This document shows positions 1-7,879 of a stretch of DNA of 24,911 nt, one piece after another. The stretch is from positions 1 to 24,911 of the IMG/VR virus record IMGVR_UViG_3300042987_002291; one strand, given 5' to 3'. Made by a program: the position numbers and the translations under genes. This DNA is from a virus. Numbering within the stretch: the stretch's first letter is position 1; every line of letters starts with the position of its first letter. Below the pieces are notes generated by a model that was not told the DNA's origin, did not search any database, and was given only the letters and a program-made list of their open reading frames with translations.

Positions 1-1266
1 AAAAGCCTTGTCAAGTTGTTGCACTGACATGCCAGAAGATTGTGCAAATTCAACGACTGCGCCAGGCAGTCTTTCAGCTAGCTGTCCCCTTAATTCTTCT
101 GCTGTTAATTTCCCTTTGCTAAACACTTGGACGACGGCTCGCATGGCGCCATCTACATCATCCATGCTTCCGCCCGCCCTCAAGACTGCAGCGGCTGTCC
201 CTTCAAATATTTTTCCAGTGGTTTCCGTGTCATAACCAAGCGCAACAGTTGAAGCTCGTAATTGCGTGAACTTTCGATAAGCTTGGTCCAATGGAATGAG
301 AAGACGTGAAGCAATTTGCTCCACTTCTTGCGTGGCTCGCGCAAAATCGCTGAAATTATTAGATGCAGCGGCTAGCCCCATCTGCAGTTTTTCAATAGTG
401 ACGGCCTGCTCAATCATGCCGGCGGTCATTGCTTGCAAATTATCCGCTGCTTGACCAATGGCCGCGCCCGTGAATGCCCCAGGAACTCCGCCTGCTAAGC
501 CGCCGGCAATGCCTCCGACAGCGCTTCCTACGCCACCTCCAAGACCTCCGCCATATAAGAACGCCCCTCCTGCAGCACCAAGTCTTTGTCCTCTTGTTAG
601 AGGGCGGCGGGTTTGTCTTTCAATGGCCTGTTCTGTTTGTACGATCTCCTTGTTTAATTGTTTCCATTCAGTGGTACTAGGCGAAATCTCTTTAGCCCTG
701 TTTCTAAGAATAGTAAGTTTTGCTTCTAAGGCGTTAAGACTACCAGGAGAGAATGCGCCAAGATTTTCAGTAAGTTGAATATTTTCGGCTAGCTTATCAG
801 CCTTCTGTAGATCAAAATTAAGTCTTGCAATTTCCCTTTGTAAATTCGTCCATGCCTCAGTGTTTGGCTGAATCATGGAAGCGCTTATTTTGGCTGCCTG
901 AATCTCGCGAGATAAACCAGCAAAAGACTCTTGAGGGAAAGCTCCAGCTTGTGCTCGCAAACGAACGGCTTGAGCCGTCATTTGCCCCATCTGTTGTCGG
1001 CCCTCTAATTGGCCAATTTGAGAGGCTTTCTCCCCAAATGCGGGAGATCCAATTGAAAGCTTGCGAAGCTTACGTTCGTACTTCGCAATTTCTTTATCTA
1101 GCTGCTTAAATGTTGTATTAAGCTGGTGCGTGAGCTTGGTGTCATCAAGCCTAATCTCAACAGGTTTAGACGCGCGAACGGCTTCAGTGAGCGCTTTATT
1201 TACCCTGTCAATTTCATTCGCAATGCGAGAAGCATTAGTAGAAAAATCAATTCTGTAAGTTGCCAT
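1..1266 (-). CDS. Tail tape measure protein (N-terminal part; cut by window edge)
   Basis: An open frame runs from the ATG at 1266 to base 1 without a stop (422 codons), so the C-terminus lies outside the window. The first 200 residues are charged and heptad-like (coiled coil). A Gly/Ala-rich, glycine-zipper-like hydrophobic stretch follows around residues 215-265. Near the edge is the segment TAEELRGQLAERLPGA, a hallmark of phage tape-measure N-terminal domains, which set tail length and occupy the tail lumen before DNA ejection. A GGAGG lies 9 bases before the ATG, inside the end of the preceding gene, and the gene follows the tail-assembly chaperones as is usual in siphoviruses. The family call is firm; total length is unknown. 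Confidence 0.93.
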   Translation of the reverse strand, partial: MATYRIDFSTNASRIANEIDRVNKALTEAVRASKPVEIRLDDTKLTHQLNTTFKQLDKEIAKYERKLRKLSIGSPAFGEKASQIGQLEGRQQMGQMTAQAVRLRAQAGAFPQESFAGLSREIQAAKISASMIQPNTEAWTNLQREIARLNFDLQKADKLAENIQLTENLGAFSPGSLNALEAKLTILRNRAKEISPSTTEWKQLNKEIVQTEQAIERQTRRPLTRGQRLGAAGGAFLYGGGLGGGVGSAVGGIAGGLAGGVPGAFTGAAIGQAADNLQAMTAGMIEQAVTIEKLQMGLAAASNNFSDFARATQEVEQIASRLLIPLDQAYRKFTQLRASTVALGYDTETTGKIFEGTAAAVLRAGGSMDDVDGAMRAVVQVFSKGKLTAEELRGQLAERLPGAVVEFAQSSGMSVQQLDKAF

Positions 1267-1268
1267 AA

Positions 1269-1787
1269 TTAGCGCCCTCCGTTGCGAAGCACAGTTTCAA
1301 TGACGCCATCAATATTGTCTAGTGTGGGCTCCGTCCATGGGCGAGCAGGATAAGCCGTGTCATTTTTTGTAGTGCCGCCGTCGTGGACAAGTTCAGCCAC
1401 GTCATCTTCCCAAATAAATTCAGTAACGCCACGTCTAATCTCGTCTCGTCGCTTGCTTGCAAGCAAATCGCCTTCATCAATAATGTTGCGAGGCTCAGTC
1501 ACTTTTTCGCCATTTTTGCGGCGAGTAACAACGTCTTGCCCCTTCCAGTCCCACTTAATCGCCTGCATTTGCTCGTCAAAATCATTATCTGCCCAATCCA
1601 TTGCTAAGTCAAATGTGCGTTGATTGATTCCTCTGAGCTGTCTAATCTCGTTTCCTTGATATTCTTCAACCCTAATACCAACAGCGCGACGCGCTCCACG
1701 ACCAAAAGCTCCAAGGACATCGACCAATCTGCCAATGGCACTATCAGCCCGAAACGCATTGCTTTCAAAACGCAACTGATATGCCAT
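1269..1787 (-). CDS. Hypothetical phage tail-module protein
   Basis: A 172-residue protein, starting at the ATG at 1787 rather than a TTG two codons upstream. No strong Shine-Dalgarno is visible. Its stop lies 3 bases before the tape-measure ATG, so the two are probably translationally coupled. It is hydrophilic with mixed charge and has no signal peptide or membrane segment. Its place between the chaperones and the tape measure suggests a tail or neck role, but I do not recognise the family. Confidence 0.75.
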   Translation of the reverse strand: MAYQLRFESNAFRADSAIGRLVDVLGAFGRGARRAVGIRVEEYQGNEIRQLRGINQRTFDLAMDWADNDFDEQMQAIKWDWKGQDVVTRRKNGEKVTEPRNIIDEGDLLASKRRDEIRRGVTEFIWEDDVAELVHDGGTTKNDTAYPARPWTEPTLDNIDGVIETVLRNGGR

Positions 1788-1823
1788 TGCCAAACAAATA
1801 AAATCTATTCACAATCTAACATT

Positions 1824-2240
1824 TCAGCGCAATTCCGCGCCTATCATGCCAACCACGGCAGCCGGAAGCTTTTCATTCTTTAACGCCCATTGCATCGCTT
1901 TTCTTGTTGACTCTTTTAGTCGTCCATCGTCCTCTTTCATTTCATATGGCAAGAAATGCTCAAGCTTTATCCTGCTTCCCTTGTTTCCCAACGCGCTGCA
2001 CACAACAAGAGCTAATTTAGCCGTACTAATACTATTTGCATTTGTCTCCCTATGCAAAGCCCGATAGCTATGGTTCAATACGAGCTCGATGAGCTTGATT
2101 GGAAGTTTATTGAAATTTGCGGCATGAAAAATGGGATCGGCAATTTGGAAGGAACACAACTGTGCGTATATCTCTGACCAGTCAGTTCTATTGAGAATGG
2201 CTGTTTCGCATTGCCGAGCCAGCCGCTCTATTAGTTTTTT
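1824..2240 (-). CDS. Tail assembly chaperone, frameshifted extension (gpT-like)
   Basis: This frame has no convincing start of its own; the first candidate is a TTG at 2159. It is open without a stop right back to the A-AAA-AAC site at 2240-2234, at the end of the upstream chaperone. A -1 slip there adds 136 residues, beginning LIERLARQCE, and gives a fusion of about 309 residues. In lambda and most long-tailed phages, G and GT chaperones made this way coat the tape-measure protein during tail assembly. Gene order (tail tube, G/GT, tape measure) and the slippery site agree. It is probably made only as the fusion. Confidence 0.88.
   Translation of the reverse strand, partial: KKLIERLARQCETAILNRTDWSEIYAQLCSFQIADPIFHAANFNKLPIKLIELVLNHSYRALHRETNANSISTAKLALVVCSALGNKGSRIKLEHFLPYEMKEDDGRLKESTRKAMQWALKNEKLPAAVVGMIGAELR
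2199..2240 (-). other. Programmed -1 ribosomal frameshift site (A-AAA-AAC)
   Basis: On the minus strand the heptamer AAAAAAC occupies 2240-2234 in the X-XXY-YYZ phase of the upstream frame, with the zero-frame stop TAA directly after it (2233-2231). A possible stimulatory hairpin begins nine bases downstream, with GGCTG at 2224-2220 pairing with CAGCC at 2203-2199. The -1 frame stays open through this stretch into the gpT-like region. Confidence 0.88.
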
Positions 2241-2752
2241 GGCTCTTCCTCTCCTTCTGTCGGCTCTTCATCAGACACAATACTGGCGTCTTCCTCGCCC
2301 ATGAATGTTTCTACCATGTCCAAAAGGTTTTTAGGGAGTTTTCGTGTGTCATCCTCACTCCAGTCTTCTGTTGGCTCCCACTTTTTGCCTTTCATCACTT
2401 CTCCTCTATTACGGAAGAAAACAGTAACAAGTTGCTCAATTTGCTCCCGTTGAGACGGCATGCTTTGCATGAGTTGAGCTGTTTCGTCTGCATATTCCGA
2501 AAAAACTTCGGAATTCTGCCCACCAGACTGAAGCAGAGCAAAAGCTTCCTCTGCATCTACATTCTTCTCTTCCGCGATTTTGCGGGCAAATGCAATTGCT
2601 TTTAATGTAAGCTGCGCACGGCGCTGGGACTGTTCTTCCCTAAGCCATGCCTCTTCAGCTAGCCAACTACCATATTTGCGCAAACGCAAGCATTCTCCAA
2701 TGGGCTGATATTGCGCATTACTCAGCAAGAAAAATTCCGAATACTTACTCAT
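2231..2752 (-). CDS. Tail assembly chaperone (gpG-like)
   Basis: A 173-residue soluble protein starting at the ATG at 2752. A GTG at 2761 that overlaps the previous stop is the alternative start. The C-terminus is strongly acidic (EEDASIVSDEEPTEGEEEP) and ends on the slippery heptamer. It is predicted largely helical. Its role as the short chaperone form is inferred from the frameshift and from its position before the tape measure; sequence similarity to lambda gpG is not evident by eye. Confidence 0.85.
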   Translation of the reverse strand: MSKYSEFFLLSNAQYQPIGECLRLRKYGSWLAEEAWLREEQSQRRAQLTLKAIAFARKIAEEKNVDAEEAFALLQSGGQNSEVFSEYADETAQLMQSMPSQREQIEQLVTVFFRNRGEVMKGKKWEPTEDWSEDDTRKLPKNLLDMVETFMGEEDASIVSDEEPTEGEEEPKN

Positions 2753-2760
2753 GGTGGTCA

Positions 2761-2979
2761 CTATCGCAGCGCAAGTCTAGCATTGAGCATTCTTAACGGA
2801 ACAGCGCTTATCGCTACTTCCCCTGGCACAATTGCTTTCGTTGTTTTGCCGTCAATGGGAAAGGAGACGATTGAGCTACATCCAGGCATAAAACAAGCGA
2901 ATCCAGCTAGCAAGAAATATTCATCCTTGGTCACGTCAAACAACCAGGCCTTGCCGCATTCACTTTTCAATAGCTTCAC
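2761..2979 (-). CDS. Small hypothetical tail-module protein
   Basis: A 72-residue protein starting at the ATG at 2979, which overlaps the stop of the upstream gene (ATGA), a typical coupling arrangement. Its own stop touches the next gene. It contains short hydrophobic stretches but no convincing membrane helix. No family is recognised; the tight packing between tail genes supports it being real. Confidence 0.7.
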   Translation of the reverse strand: MKLLKSECGKAWLFDVTKDEYFLLAGFACFMPGCSSIVSFPIDGKTTKAIVPGEVAISAVPLRMLNARLALR

Positions 2980-3386
2980 AATGGAGGATGTACGTTTAAT
3001 AGTTGTACGTCTGGAATTCTAATGCGATACTGTCCATACACCACATCGCTTTCCGGCCGGAAAGAAAACTGAGCATCTGGGAATCTACGGGCAATCCGTT
3101 GCGCGGCGTTATGTAGTGCAGTGGAATTGGGGGTGTAATCCACAAGCATTATTGTCCACTGCTGATTGTTTTGGACTTTGCCCACCATTGCACGTGGGCT
3201 CACCGCTGGAAACTCTTCAATAGTCACCTCCAAGCCCTTTGCTTTCCATTCTTTAGGCACACTCTGCCTGCCCACTACGTACACAGCAGGAACAACATTG
3301 CCGCCAGGCAACGCATATTCGCCAACTAAATTAGGCGATGCAGAAAGAAGCTGCGTAATTGTTTCGCGCAGTTGGCCAATATCCAT
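2976..3386 (-). CDS. Putative tail terminator / tail completion protein
   Basis: A 136-residue protein starting at the ATG at 3386. Its N-terminus (MDIGQLRETITQLL) followed by a beta-rich body with VDY and PDAQF segments resembles the small tail-terminator (lambda gpU-like) fold by length and layout only. The gene sits directly after the tail tube gene. Its start codon follows an intrinsic terminator by a single base, and its AGGAGG Shine-Dalgarno (8 bases before the ATG) lies inside that terminator's stem, so expression should be low and depend on read-through or hairpin opening. Confidence 0.65.
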   Translation of the reverse strand: MDIGQLRETITQLLSASPNLVGEYALPGGNVVPAVYVVGRQSVPKEWKAKGLEVTIEEFPAVSPRAMVGKVQNNQQWTIMLVDYTPNSTALHNAAQRIARRFPDAQFSFRPESDVVYGQYRIRIPDVQLLNVHPPL

Positions 3387-3412
3387 GAAAAAAGCCTCCT
3401 ATAGAGGAGGCT
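3387..3412 (-). terminator. Intrinsic terminator after tail tube gene, containing the next gene's Shine-Dalgarno
   Basis: On the minus strand a perfect 8-bp stem (AGCCTCCT/AGGAGGCT, 4-base loop) spans 3412-3393 and is followed by six T residues, then C, then the ATG of the next gene. The right arm of the stem contains AGGAGG. It probably lowers expression of the downstream tail genes relative to the abundant tail tube protein. Confidence 0.85.
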
Positions 3413-3436
3413 AGCAAACTTTTCCTAGTGGCTGTA

Positions 3437-4015
3437 TCAGCTATTAGGAGCAGAAGGAATGAGGCTGCCAGTGTTGGTAGCATTCTGGTGGATACCAATG
3501 CGACCACGAGAAATGAGGTCGAAAGTGCATTCAACAAGATTATCAGCAGGATAGCTCTCGTTGTAGTTCATCACGCAAGCAGTGAAAGCCACGCGATCGT
3601 AGTAGTAAGTGGTGCCAGAAGCGCCAAGCTGCTTATTGATCTCCACGTACACTTCATGGTTTTTGTCGTACCGCGAAGCAGAAACCACTTGGAACGCTTC
3701 ATCAAAGCTGTCAGGCAGGAAGACGGTGCCATCAACATCCTTCTGGAAGTAGGATGTAATCGAGGCAGTGGCCTGAGAAGTGACGATCACGCTGTCAGCG
3801 AAACCGCCACCGCCCAGCAGGTAGAATTCTTGGTTGCCATCATTAAAAGCAACAGAGGCAGTAGTAGCGGCTTGCAGCGTATAGAGCGTAGGAGCGCCGC
3901 TAACGGTAAAGGTGGCGCCGCTTTGAGTGATTACAGGACGAGCAGTGCCATTAATGGAGCCAACGCGCACAATCACGTCTTGGCTCTTTACCAATTCCGT
4001 AGGATGGTAGAGCAT
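3437..4015 (-). CDS. Major tail tube protein
   Basis: A 192-residue protein starting at the ATG at 4015, with GAGGA about 8 bases upstream. It is beta-rich with Ser/Thr/Gly/Ala repeats and the segment YVEINKQLGASGTTYYYDRVAFTA typical in style of tail tube subunits. It lies between head-completion genes and the chaperone/tape-measure genes and is followed by a strong terminator, as expected for an abundant structural protein. The call rests on composition and synteny rather than a diagnostic motif. Confidence 0.78.
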   Translation of the reverse strand: MLYHPTELVKSQDVIVRVGSINGTARPVITQSGATFTVSGAPTLYTLQAATTASVAFNDGNQEFYLLGGGGFADSVIVTSQATASITSYFQKDVDGTVFLPDSFDEAFQVVSASRYDKNHEVYVEINKQLGASGTTYYYDRVAFTACVMNYNESYPADNLVECTFDLISRGRIGIHQNATNTGSLIPSAPNS

Positions 4016-4048
4016 GGGGGAAATCCTCAGCGATGAAAGAGAAAGTGA

Positions 4049-4438
4049 TTAAGCGTTGTCCACGCTTCCTTTTCCAACCAGTCTAAAAATGCCTCTGATT
4101 GGTGTGCCGAGAAATTGCCAATAATGCTCAGCAATTTGCTCGTTAGGCAATAGTTCAAACCTTCCTTCCCTTCCATTGATCGTCGCTCGCGCTGAATCAC
4201 CAAACGTCACGCCAGAAAGCGTAAGCGGATTAGTGAGCCTGCCTTCCATGTAGACGGCAGTATTATCAGCGCCAAGCAACTGATCGTATTGAGGATTCCG
4301 CTTTTGCTTCAATGAAGCATAGAAAGTAGTTCCAGACGACACTGCCACATAATTGCCAGTATCACTGTCCAATGCATATCCTGATGCCACGCTAAACACC
4401 AAGGAGGCATTGGCTAATGGCATCAAGAAATTGGTCAC
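4049..4438 (-). CDS. Putative head closure / head-tail joining protein
   Basis: A 129-residue protein. The GTG at 4438 overlaps the previous stop (GTGA), and an internal ATG at codon 6 is the alternative start. It is beta-rich with a conserved-looking C-terminal segment (EGRFELLPNEQIAEHYWQFLGTPIRGIF). Size and position between the DUF4054-like connector and the tail tube fit a head-closure (stopper) protein. The function is inferred from synteny only. Confidence 0.65.
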   Translation of the reverse strand: MTNFLMPLANASLVFSVASGYALDSDTGNYVAVSSGTTFYASLKQKRNPQYDQLLGADNTAVYMEGRLTNPLTLSGVTFGDSARATINGREGRFELLPNEQIAEHYWQFLGTPIRGIFRLVGKGSVDNA

Positions 4439-4746
4439 ACTACAAACCCCACAGCAGAATCAGGAAGCGAATTAAGCATACGCTTGAACTCTTGTCCATA
4501 TTGAGAAGCATCAAGCCCCTCTCCATACACCTTGCCATCAGTGGCACCAATTTGAATGCCCATTTGCGCAAGTTGAATGGCAATAATGTGCGCCGCTAGA
4601 AACTTAACTGCCCTGTCAGTTTGAGCCCCAAACACATCTTCCGATGCGTCGAAAGTGGCCTCACTAATGGCCCCATTCACAATCCCCGATGGATGAGGAG
4701 TGAATTCAGGGAAACGCTCAAGAAAGCTTGCGTAAGTGACTGCCAT
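4435..4746 (-). CDS. Head-tail connector protein (DUF4054-like)
   Basis: A 103-residue helical protein starting at the ATG at 4746. The N-terminal YASFLERFPEF, the DRAVKFLAAHIIAIQLA helix and the compact size match the DUF4054/gp6-like adaptor family that docks under the portal and joins head to tail. It overlaps the following gene by 4 bases and follows the 128-residue gene by 2 bases. Confidence 0.72.
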   Translation of the reverse strand: MAVTYASFLERFPEFTPHPSGIVNGAISEATFDASEDVFGAQTDRAVKFLAAHIIAIQLAQMGIQIGATDGKVYGEGLDASQYGQEFKRMLNSLPDSAVGFVV

Positions 4747-4748
4747 AA

Positions 4749-5135
4749 TCAGGCCCTCCCAATGCGAATGGCTTCTTGCCGTTTAGAAATGGCGTTCCTC
4801 ACGCGAATACGGCCTTCTTTCTTCTTCCACTCTGTCAGTTTATCTGCGTTGTGGATGAGTTCAATGGCGCGAATTGCTTGAGACAGAGGCAGAGCGGAAA
4901 GACTATCAGTGTCATCGGGGAGCTCCTCTACGACAAGACGATCTTGCATCTCTTCAATGGCCCCAATCGCCATGAGGCGCTTGACGGCTTTGTTGGACTT
5001 GGCTTCTTCCCACTTCTCTTCAGGAATGTCCTGATTTAAGCCTGGCACCAATTGAATGAGACCAGTGCGAGTGATAATGCCAAAACCAGCTTCACGCGGC
5101 GGATTTTCAAGTTCAGGGCGGTAAGCAATTAACAT
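4749..5135 (-). CDS. Hypothetical head-module protein
   Basis: A 128-residue charged protein starting at the ATG at 5135. The C-terminal half (ADKLTEWKKKEGRIRVRNAI) is a strongly basic amphipathic helix. No family is recognised. It lies between the major capsid gene and the DUF4054-like connector, so a capsid or connector role is likely. A 12-bp palindrome (GTTCTATAGAAC) lies just upstream of the start. Confidence 0.72.
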   Translation of the reverse strand: MLIAYRPELENPPREAGFGIITRTGLIQLVPGLNQDIPEEKWEEAKSNKAVKRLMAIGAIEEMQDRLVVEELPDDTDSLSALPLSQAIRAIELIHNADKLTEWKKKEGRIRVRNAISKRQEAIRIGRA

Positions 5136-5139
5136 GCGT

Positions 5140-5151
5140 GTTCTATAGAAC
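5140..5151. promoter_or_regulatory. 12-bp perfect palindrome GTTCTATAGAAC
   Basis: A perfect dyad four bases before the start codon of the 128-residue gene and 40 bases after the major capsid stop. It could be an operator or an mRNA hairpin that affects translation. No promoter elements are convincing around it. Confidence 0.35.
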
Positions 5152-5190
5152 TGTTTATAAGCTTAACGCCCTTCCCTTGATTAACTATCC

Positions 5191-6099
5191 TCAGGCAGAA
5201 GCCTGAACGTAGATGACGCTCTTCGGATAGTAAACAGCCACGCCACCAACGCGTGCATGGGCAGGAACGATGAATTCCAGACCACGCTGCTGAGGCGGGA
5301 ACAGTTCAAGCGGCTGAGGAATGTGCAGTTGCACTTTCTCGGGATCGCGCTTGTACACAACCATGCGGTTGGTATTGAGGTCGCTATTGCCTGCATCAAG
5401 CTGGTTGATAGGCTCAATGCTGCGGATATAAGGGTTGGTGCGCAGGAAATACTCCAGCACGGTCACATCAGACGAATCCGAATTGCGACGAGTGGAAATT
5501 TCACGATAGTCTTCCCATGCCATGAGAATTGTATCGGGCTGCTCCTTCATCTTGGACGCATTGATAATGGCAGTCACGCCATAGTTCAGCAGGTCCAGCA
5601 TTTCCTGAGCAGTGGTGCCACTATCAGTGAACCACTTGTCAGCCGCCACCACGTCAACGGTGTCGTTATTGAAGAAGCCCTTCAGGCCCACAGAAGCTTC
5701 GCCGAACAGGGCGATGTCTTCCACTTTCTCCTCATAGGCACGGCGCACGGCAGAAGCGCGGCGCTGCTCCAGGGCAATGTTTGCCATTTGAGCGGCACGC
5801 AGTTCTTGCACGGTGTAACCGAAAGAACCACCAATGGAGCGGATGTTGATGCTCTTCTCCACTTGGCTGATGTCGGCACGGGGCAGATCATCGGCAGCAT
5901 CAGAGATGAGCTTGAATTCACCAGTGGCATCCATGATGCGGTAGGTGAAAGTTTGAGCGCCAGGACCAGCTTCGCTGGTCACAGGCAGAATAGTGGGGTA
6001 TTTGATGTCGGCATAAGCGATTTCAAACACCTGCGGACGAATGTACTCAAGCTGCCGCTCAAGGAACAGGCCCGCATCATCCATACGAAATTCAGACAT
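5191..6099 (-). CDS. Major capsid protein (DUF2184 / HK97-fold family)
   Basis: A 302-residue protein starting at the ATG at 6099, with AGGAGG 9 bases upstream. The segment SFGYTVQELRAAQMANIALEQRRASAVRRAYEEKVEDIALFG, followed by GLKGFFNN, is the signature of the DUF2184 capsid family, which has the HK97 fold. It forms the icosahedral shell. It follows the protease/scaffold and cement genes in the usual order, and its length is normal for the family. Confidence 0.93.
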   Translation of the reverse strand: MSEFRMDDAGLFLERQLEYIRPQVFEIAYADIKYPTILPVTSEAGPGAQTFTYRIMDATGEFKLISDAADDLPRADISQVEKSINIRSIGGSFGYTVQELRAAQMANIALEQRRASAVRRAYEEKVEDIALFGEASVGLKGFFNNDTVDVVAADKWFTDSGTTAQEMLDLLNYGVTAIINASKMKEQPDTILMAWEDYREISTRRNSDSSDVTVLEYFLRTNPYIRSIEPINQLDAGNSDLNTNRMVVYKRDPEKVQLHIPQPLELFPPQQRGLEFIVPAHARVGGVAVYYPKSVIYVQASA

Positions 6100-6114
6100 T
6101 GTTAGAGCCTCCTA

Positions 6115-6672
6115 TCAGTTAGCAGTGAGAGTGAACGAGGGACCGTTCAGCTCAAGGATGGCAATGCCCGACCCCGCAGTGGAAGTCAGATAGCGAGCGT
6201 TCGCCAGCGTTGCAGTTTTGCCGGAGATCACTGCCGAGCTGAATTGGCCGGCATACTTCACGCCAGTGGCAGTGTGAATCACGCGGACCACAGTGGTCGG
6301 ATCGACAGCACCATGCACGTAAACGGCAACAGCGCCTTCGCTGGCCACGTTGAGCATTTGCTTGTCCTTGACGCCAGGGCGGCTGTTTGCGTCCAGGGCG
6401 GTTTCGTCCACATAAGTGAGAACGTTCACACCCAGGAAGGTGTCAGCAGCAGCAGCAATCGTCTTGGCGGATTCGCCAACAGTACCTGCGCTGTTATAGA
6501 CCACGCCATTACCAAACGGAATGACGGCGCCAGTCTCGTTAATACGAGAAACAATAGTGTTGTTGCGAATGTCGGAGAGTTGACCTTCCAGCAGTGCAGT
6601 GTGAGTCAGCGCATAAGCCTGCTGCACACCACCGGCCGCGGCGGTTCCCGACGCAGTAAAAACTACAGCCAT
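6115..6672 (-). CDS. Capsid decoration / structural cement protein
   Basis: A 185-residue protein starting at the ATG at 6672, with AGGAGG 10 bases upstream. It is rich in Ala, Gly, Val and Thr and beta-strand in character (ILELNGPSFTLTAN at the end; FGNGVVYNSAGTVGES inside), as in the Gp24-like cement proteins found beside DUF2184 capsid genes. It probably trimerises on the shell. The call combines composition with strict synteny (protease, cement, capsid). Confidence 0.8.
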   Translation of the reverse strand: MAVVFTASGTAAAGGVQQAYALTHTALLEGQLSDIRNNTIVSRINETGAVIPFGNGVVYNSAGTVGESAKTIAAAADTFLGVNVLTYVDETALDANSRPGVKDKQMLNVASEGAVAVYVHGAVDPTTVVRVIHTATGVKYAGQFSSAVISGKTATLANARYLTSTAGSGIAILELNGPSFTLTAN

Positions 6673-6674
6673 GA

Positions 6675-7295
6675 TTACTTAGCCTCCTTAGAGATGGAGA
6701 GGGGACGCTTCCATGCGTTTTGCAGCCAATCCATATAAGCGGACGGTGCAGCAGTGGGAGCAGCTAAAGAAGCAACGCTTTTGCGCAGCTCATCGGTGAC
6801 AGCGGAATCTTTGCGAGAAGCTTCCGACAGAGTGTCAAACATTGCCTGCACATAGTCGTCAGACTTTTCGGACAGGTCAATGCTGTCGCCACGCACTGCA
6901 ACGATGGAATCAACCATCACTTCGCGGGCGGTTTTGCCACTAAATTCATAAGCGGCATCCAGAACAGGCTTAGCCTTTTCAATGAGAGCAAGACGCTCTT
7001 CAACCATGGAGTCAAAGTTGATCTCCTTGGCGGCGGCCAGTTCGGCTTTTAATTCTTCGACGTGCTCAGCCAGAGCATCGGCGCGACCCTCAGCGGAATC
7101 GCACTTGCCCTTCATTTCCTTTTCCATGGCATCCATTTCGGATTTCATGGAATCAGCAGCGGCCTGGAGCTCGTCGTACTTCTTCTTCATGTCTTCGTAA
7201 GACATGCGGGCGTCTTCTCGTTCTTTAGTGATCGCCAGAGCAACGCTCTCGCTCACATCAAACTCAGCGCCGTCAAATACGACTTTTGCAGTCAT
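6675..7295 (-). CDS. Possible nested scaffold protein from an internal start
   Basis: Met193 of the protease-scaffold gene (ATG at 7295) has GAGGAA 6 bases upstream, a better ribosome-binding site than the full-length start. Translation there would give a 206-residue protein with only the coiled-coil scaffold part, as lambda Nu3 is nested in gene C. The reading frame is identical to the larger gene, so only the start signal supports it. Confidence 0.5.
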   Translation of the reverse strand: MTAKVVFDGAEFDVSESVALAITKEREDARMSYEDMKKKYDELQAAADSMKSEMDAMEKEMKGKCDSAEGRADALAEHVEELKAELAAAKEINFDSMVEERLALIEKAKPVLDAAYEFSGKTAREVMVDSIVAVRGDSIDLSEKSDDYVQAMFDTLSEASRKDSAVTDELRKSVASLAAPTAAPSAYMDWLQNAWKRPLSISKEAK

Positions 7296-7871
7296 AAGAC
7301 GTTCCTCTTCATTAGGAAATAGAGATGGATCGGCTGCATCTTGACGATCAAGATGAAGCTTCACTTGCGGGCCTGCACGGCCACGACGTACAACAGCGAT
7401 GTGATTACCAATGATTTCCTTTTGGACGCCATCGTAATGTTCGCCGTCTTCCGTGATACCAGGACTAGGGTCATAGCTCACCCTATATCCAGCACTCACT
7501 TCACGAGCATCGCCTTTCATGATGCGTTCAATGGTTTCTTTGTCAGTGATTGTCATCACTGCTTTAACAAAACCATTGTCATACACCACTTCAGTGCCAC
7601 TAAATCCCACTTGATAGTCTTTAGTGTTATCTGCGTCCAAAAGGACGGGAGGATGTTCAGAAGTGATGGCCTTGCCAGCAAATGAGGCTAGGCTCTCGGG
7701 AGACGCCACTTCAGAAGGTGGTCGATACTCTCGCCTAATAGAACCATCAGCATCGGTGTAATGCTGAATGCCCGTGCGAGCAATCGAAGCCCACGCCCGA
7801 AGATAACCTTCCGGCGTGATTTCATATTTCTCAATGGGTGAGAAATCGTACCTACAGGATGTGGTGCCCAT
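6675..7871 (-). CDS. Prohead protease-scaffold fusion (DUF2213)
   Basis: A 398-residue protein starting at the ATG at 7871. Residues 1-180 match the DUF2213 maturation-protease type: EGYLRAWASIARTGIQHY, EYRPPSEVASPESLASFAGKAIT, SEHPP (probable catalytic His73) and DAREVSAGYR (probable nucleophile Ser126). Residues 215-290 are a long Glu/Lys/Asp-rich coiled coil, typical of scaffolding, followed by a helical tail. The protein would direct capsid assembly and then cleave the scaffold and capsid. An internal ATG with its own ribosome-binding site may give a separate scaffold protein. There is no good Shine-Dalgarno at the first ATG. Confidence 0.88.
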   Translation of the reverse strand: MGTTSCRYDFSPIEKYEITPEGYLRAWASIARTGIQHYTDADGSIRREYRPPSEVASPESLASFAGKAITSEHPPVLLDADNTKDYQVGFSGTEVVYDNGFVKAVMTITDKETIERIMKGDAREVSAGYRVSYDPSPGITEDGEHYDGVQKEIIGNHIAVVRRGRAGPQVKLHLDRQDAADPSLFPNEEERLMTAKVVFDGAEFDVSESVALAITKEREDARMSYEDMKKKYDELQAAADSMKSEMDAMEKEMKGKCDSAEGRADALAEHVEELKAELAAAKEINFDSMVEERLALIEKAKPVLDAAYEFSGKTAREVMVDSIVAVRGDSIDLSEKSDDYVQAMFDTLSEASRKDSAVTDELRKSVASLAAPTAAPSAYMDWLQNAWKRPLSISKEAK

Positions 7872-7879
7872 AAATATAC

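Noticed and set aside
3428-4036. 202-codon plus-strand open frame opposite the tail tube gene
   Set aside because: It is antisense to a syntenic structural gene; the composition looks like a mirror of that gene.
5257-6105. 282-codon plus-strand open frame opposite the capsid gene
   Set aside because: It is antisense to a capsid gene with clear family motifs and a strong ribosome-binding site; its own product has no recognisable domain and no start signal.
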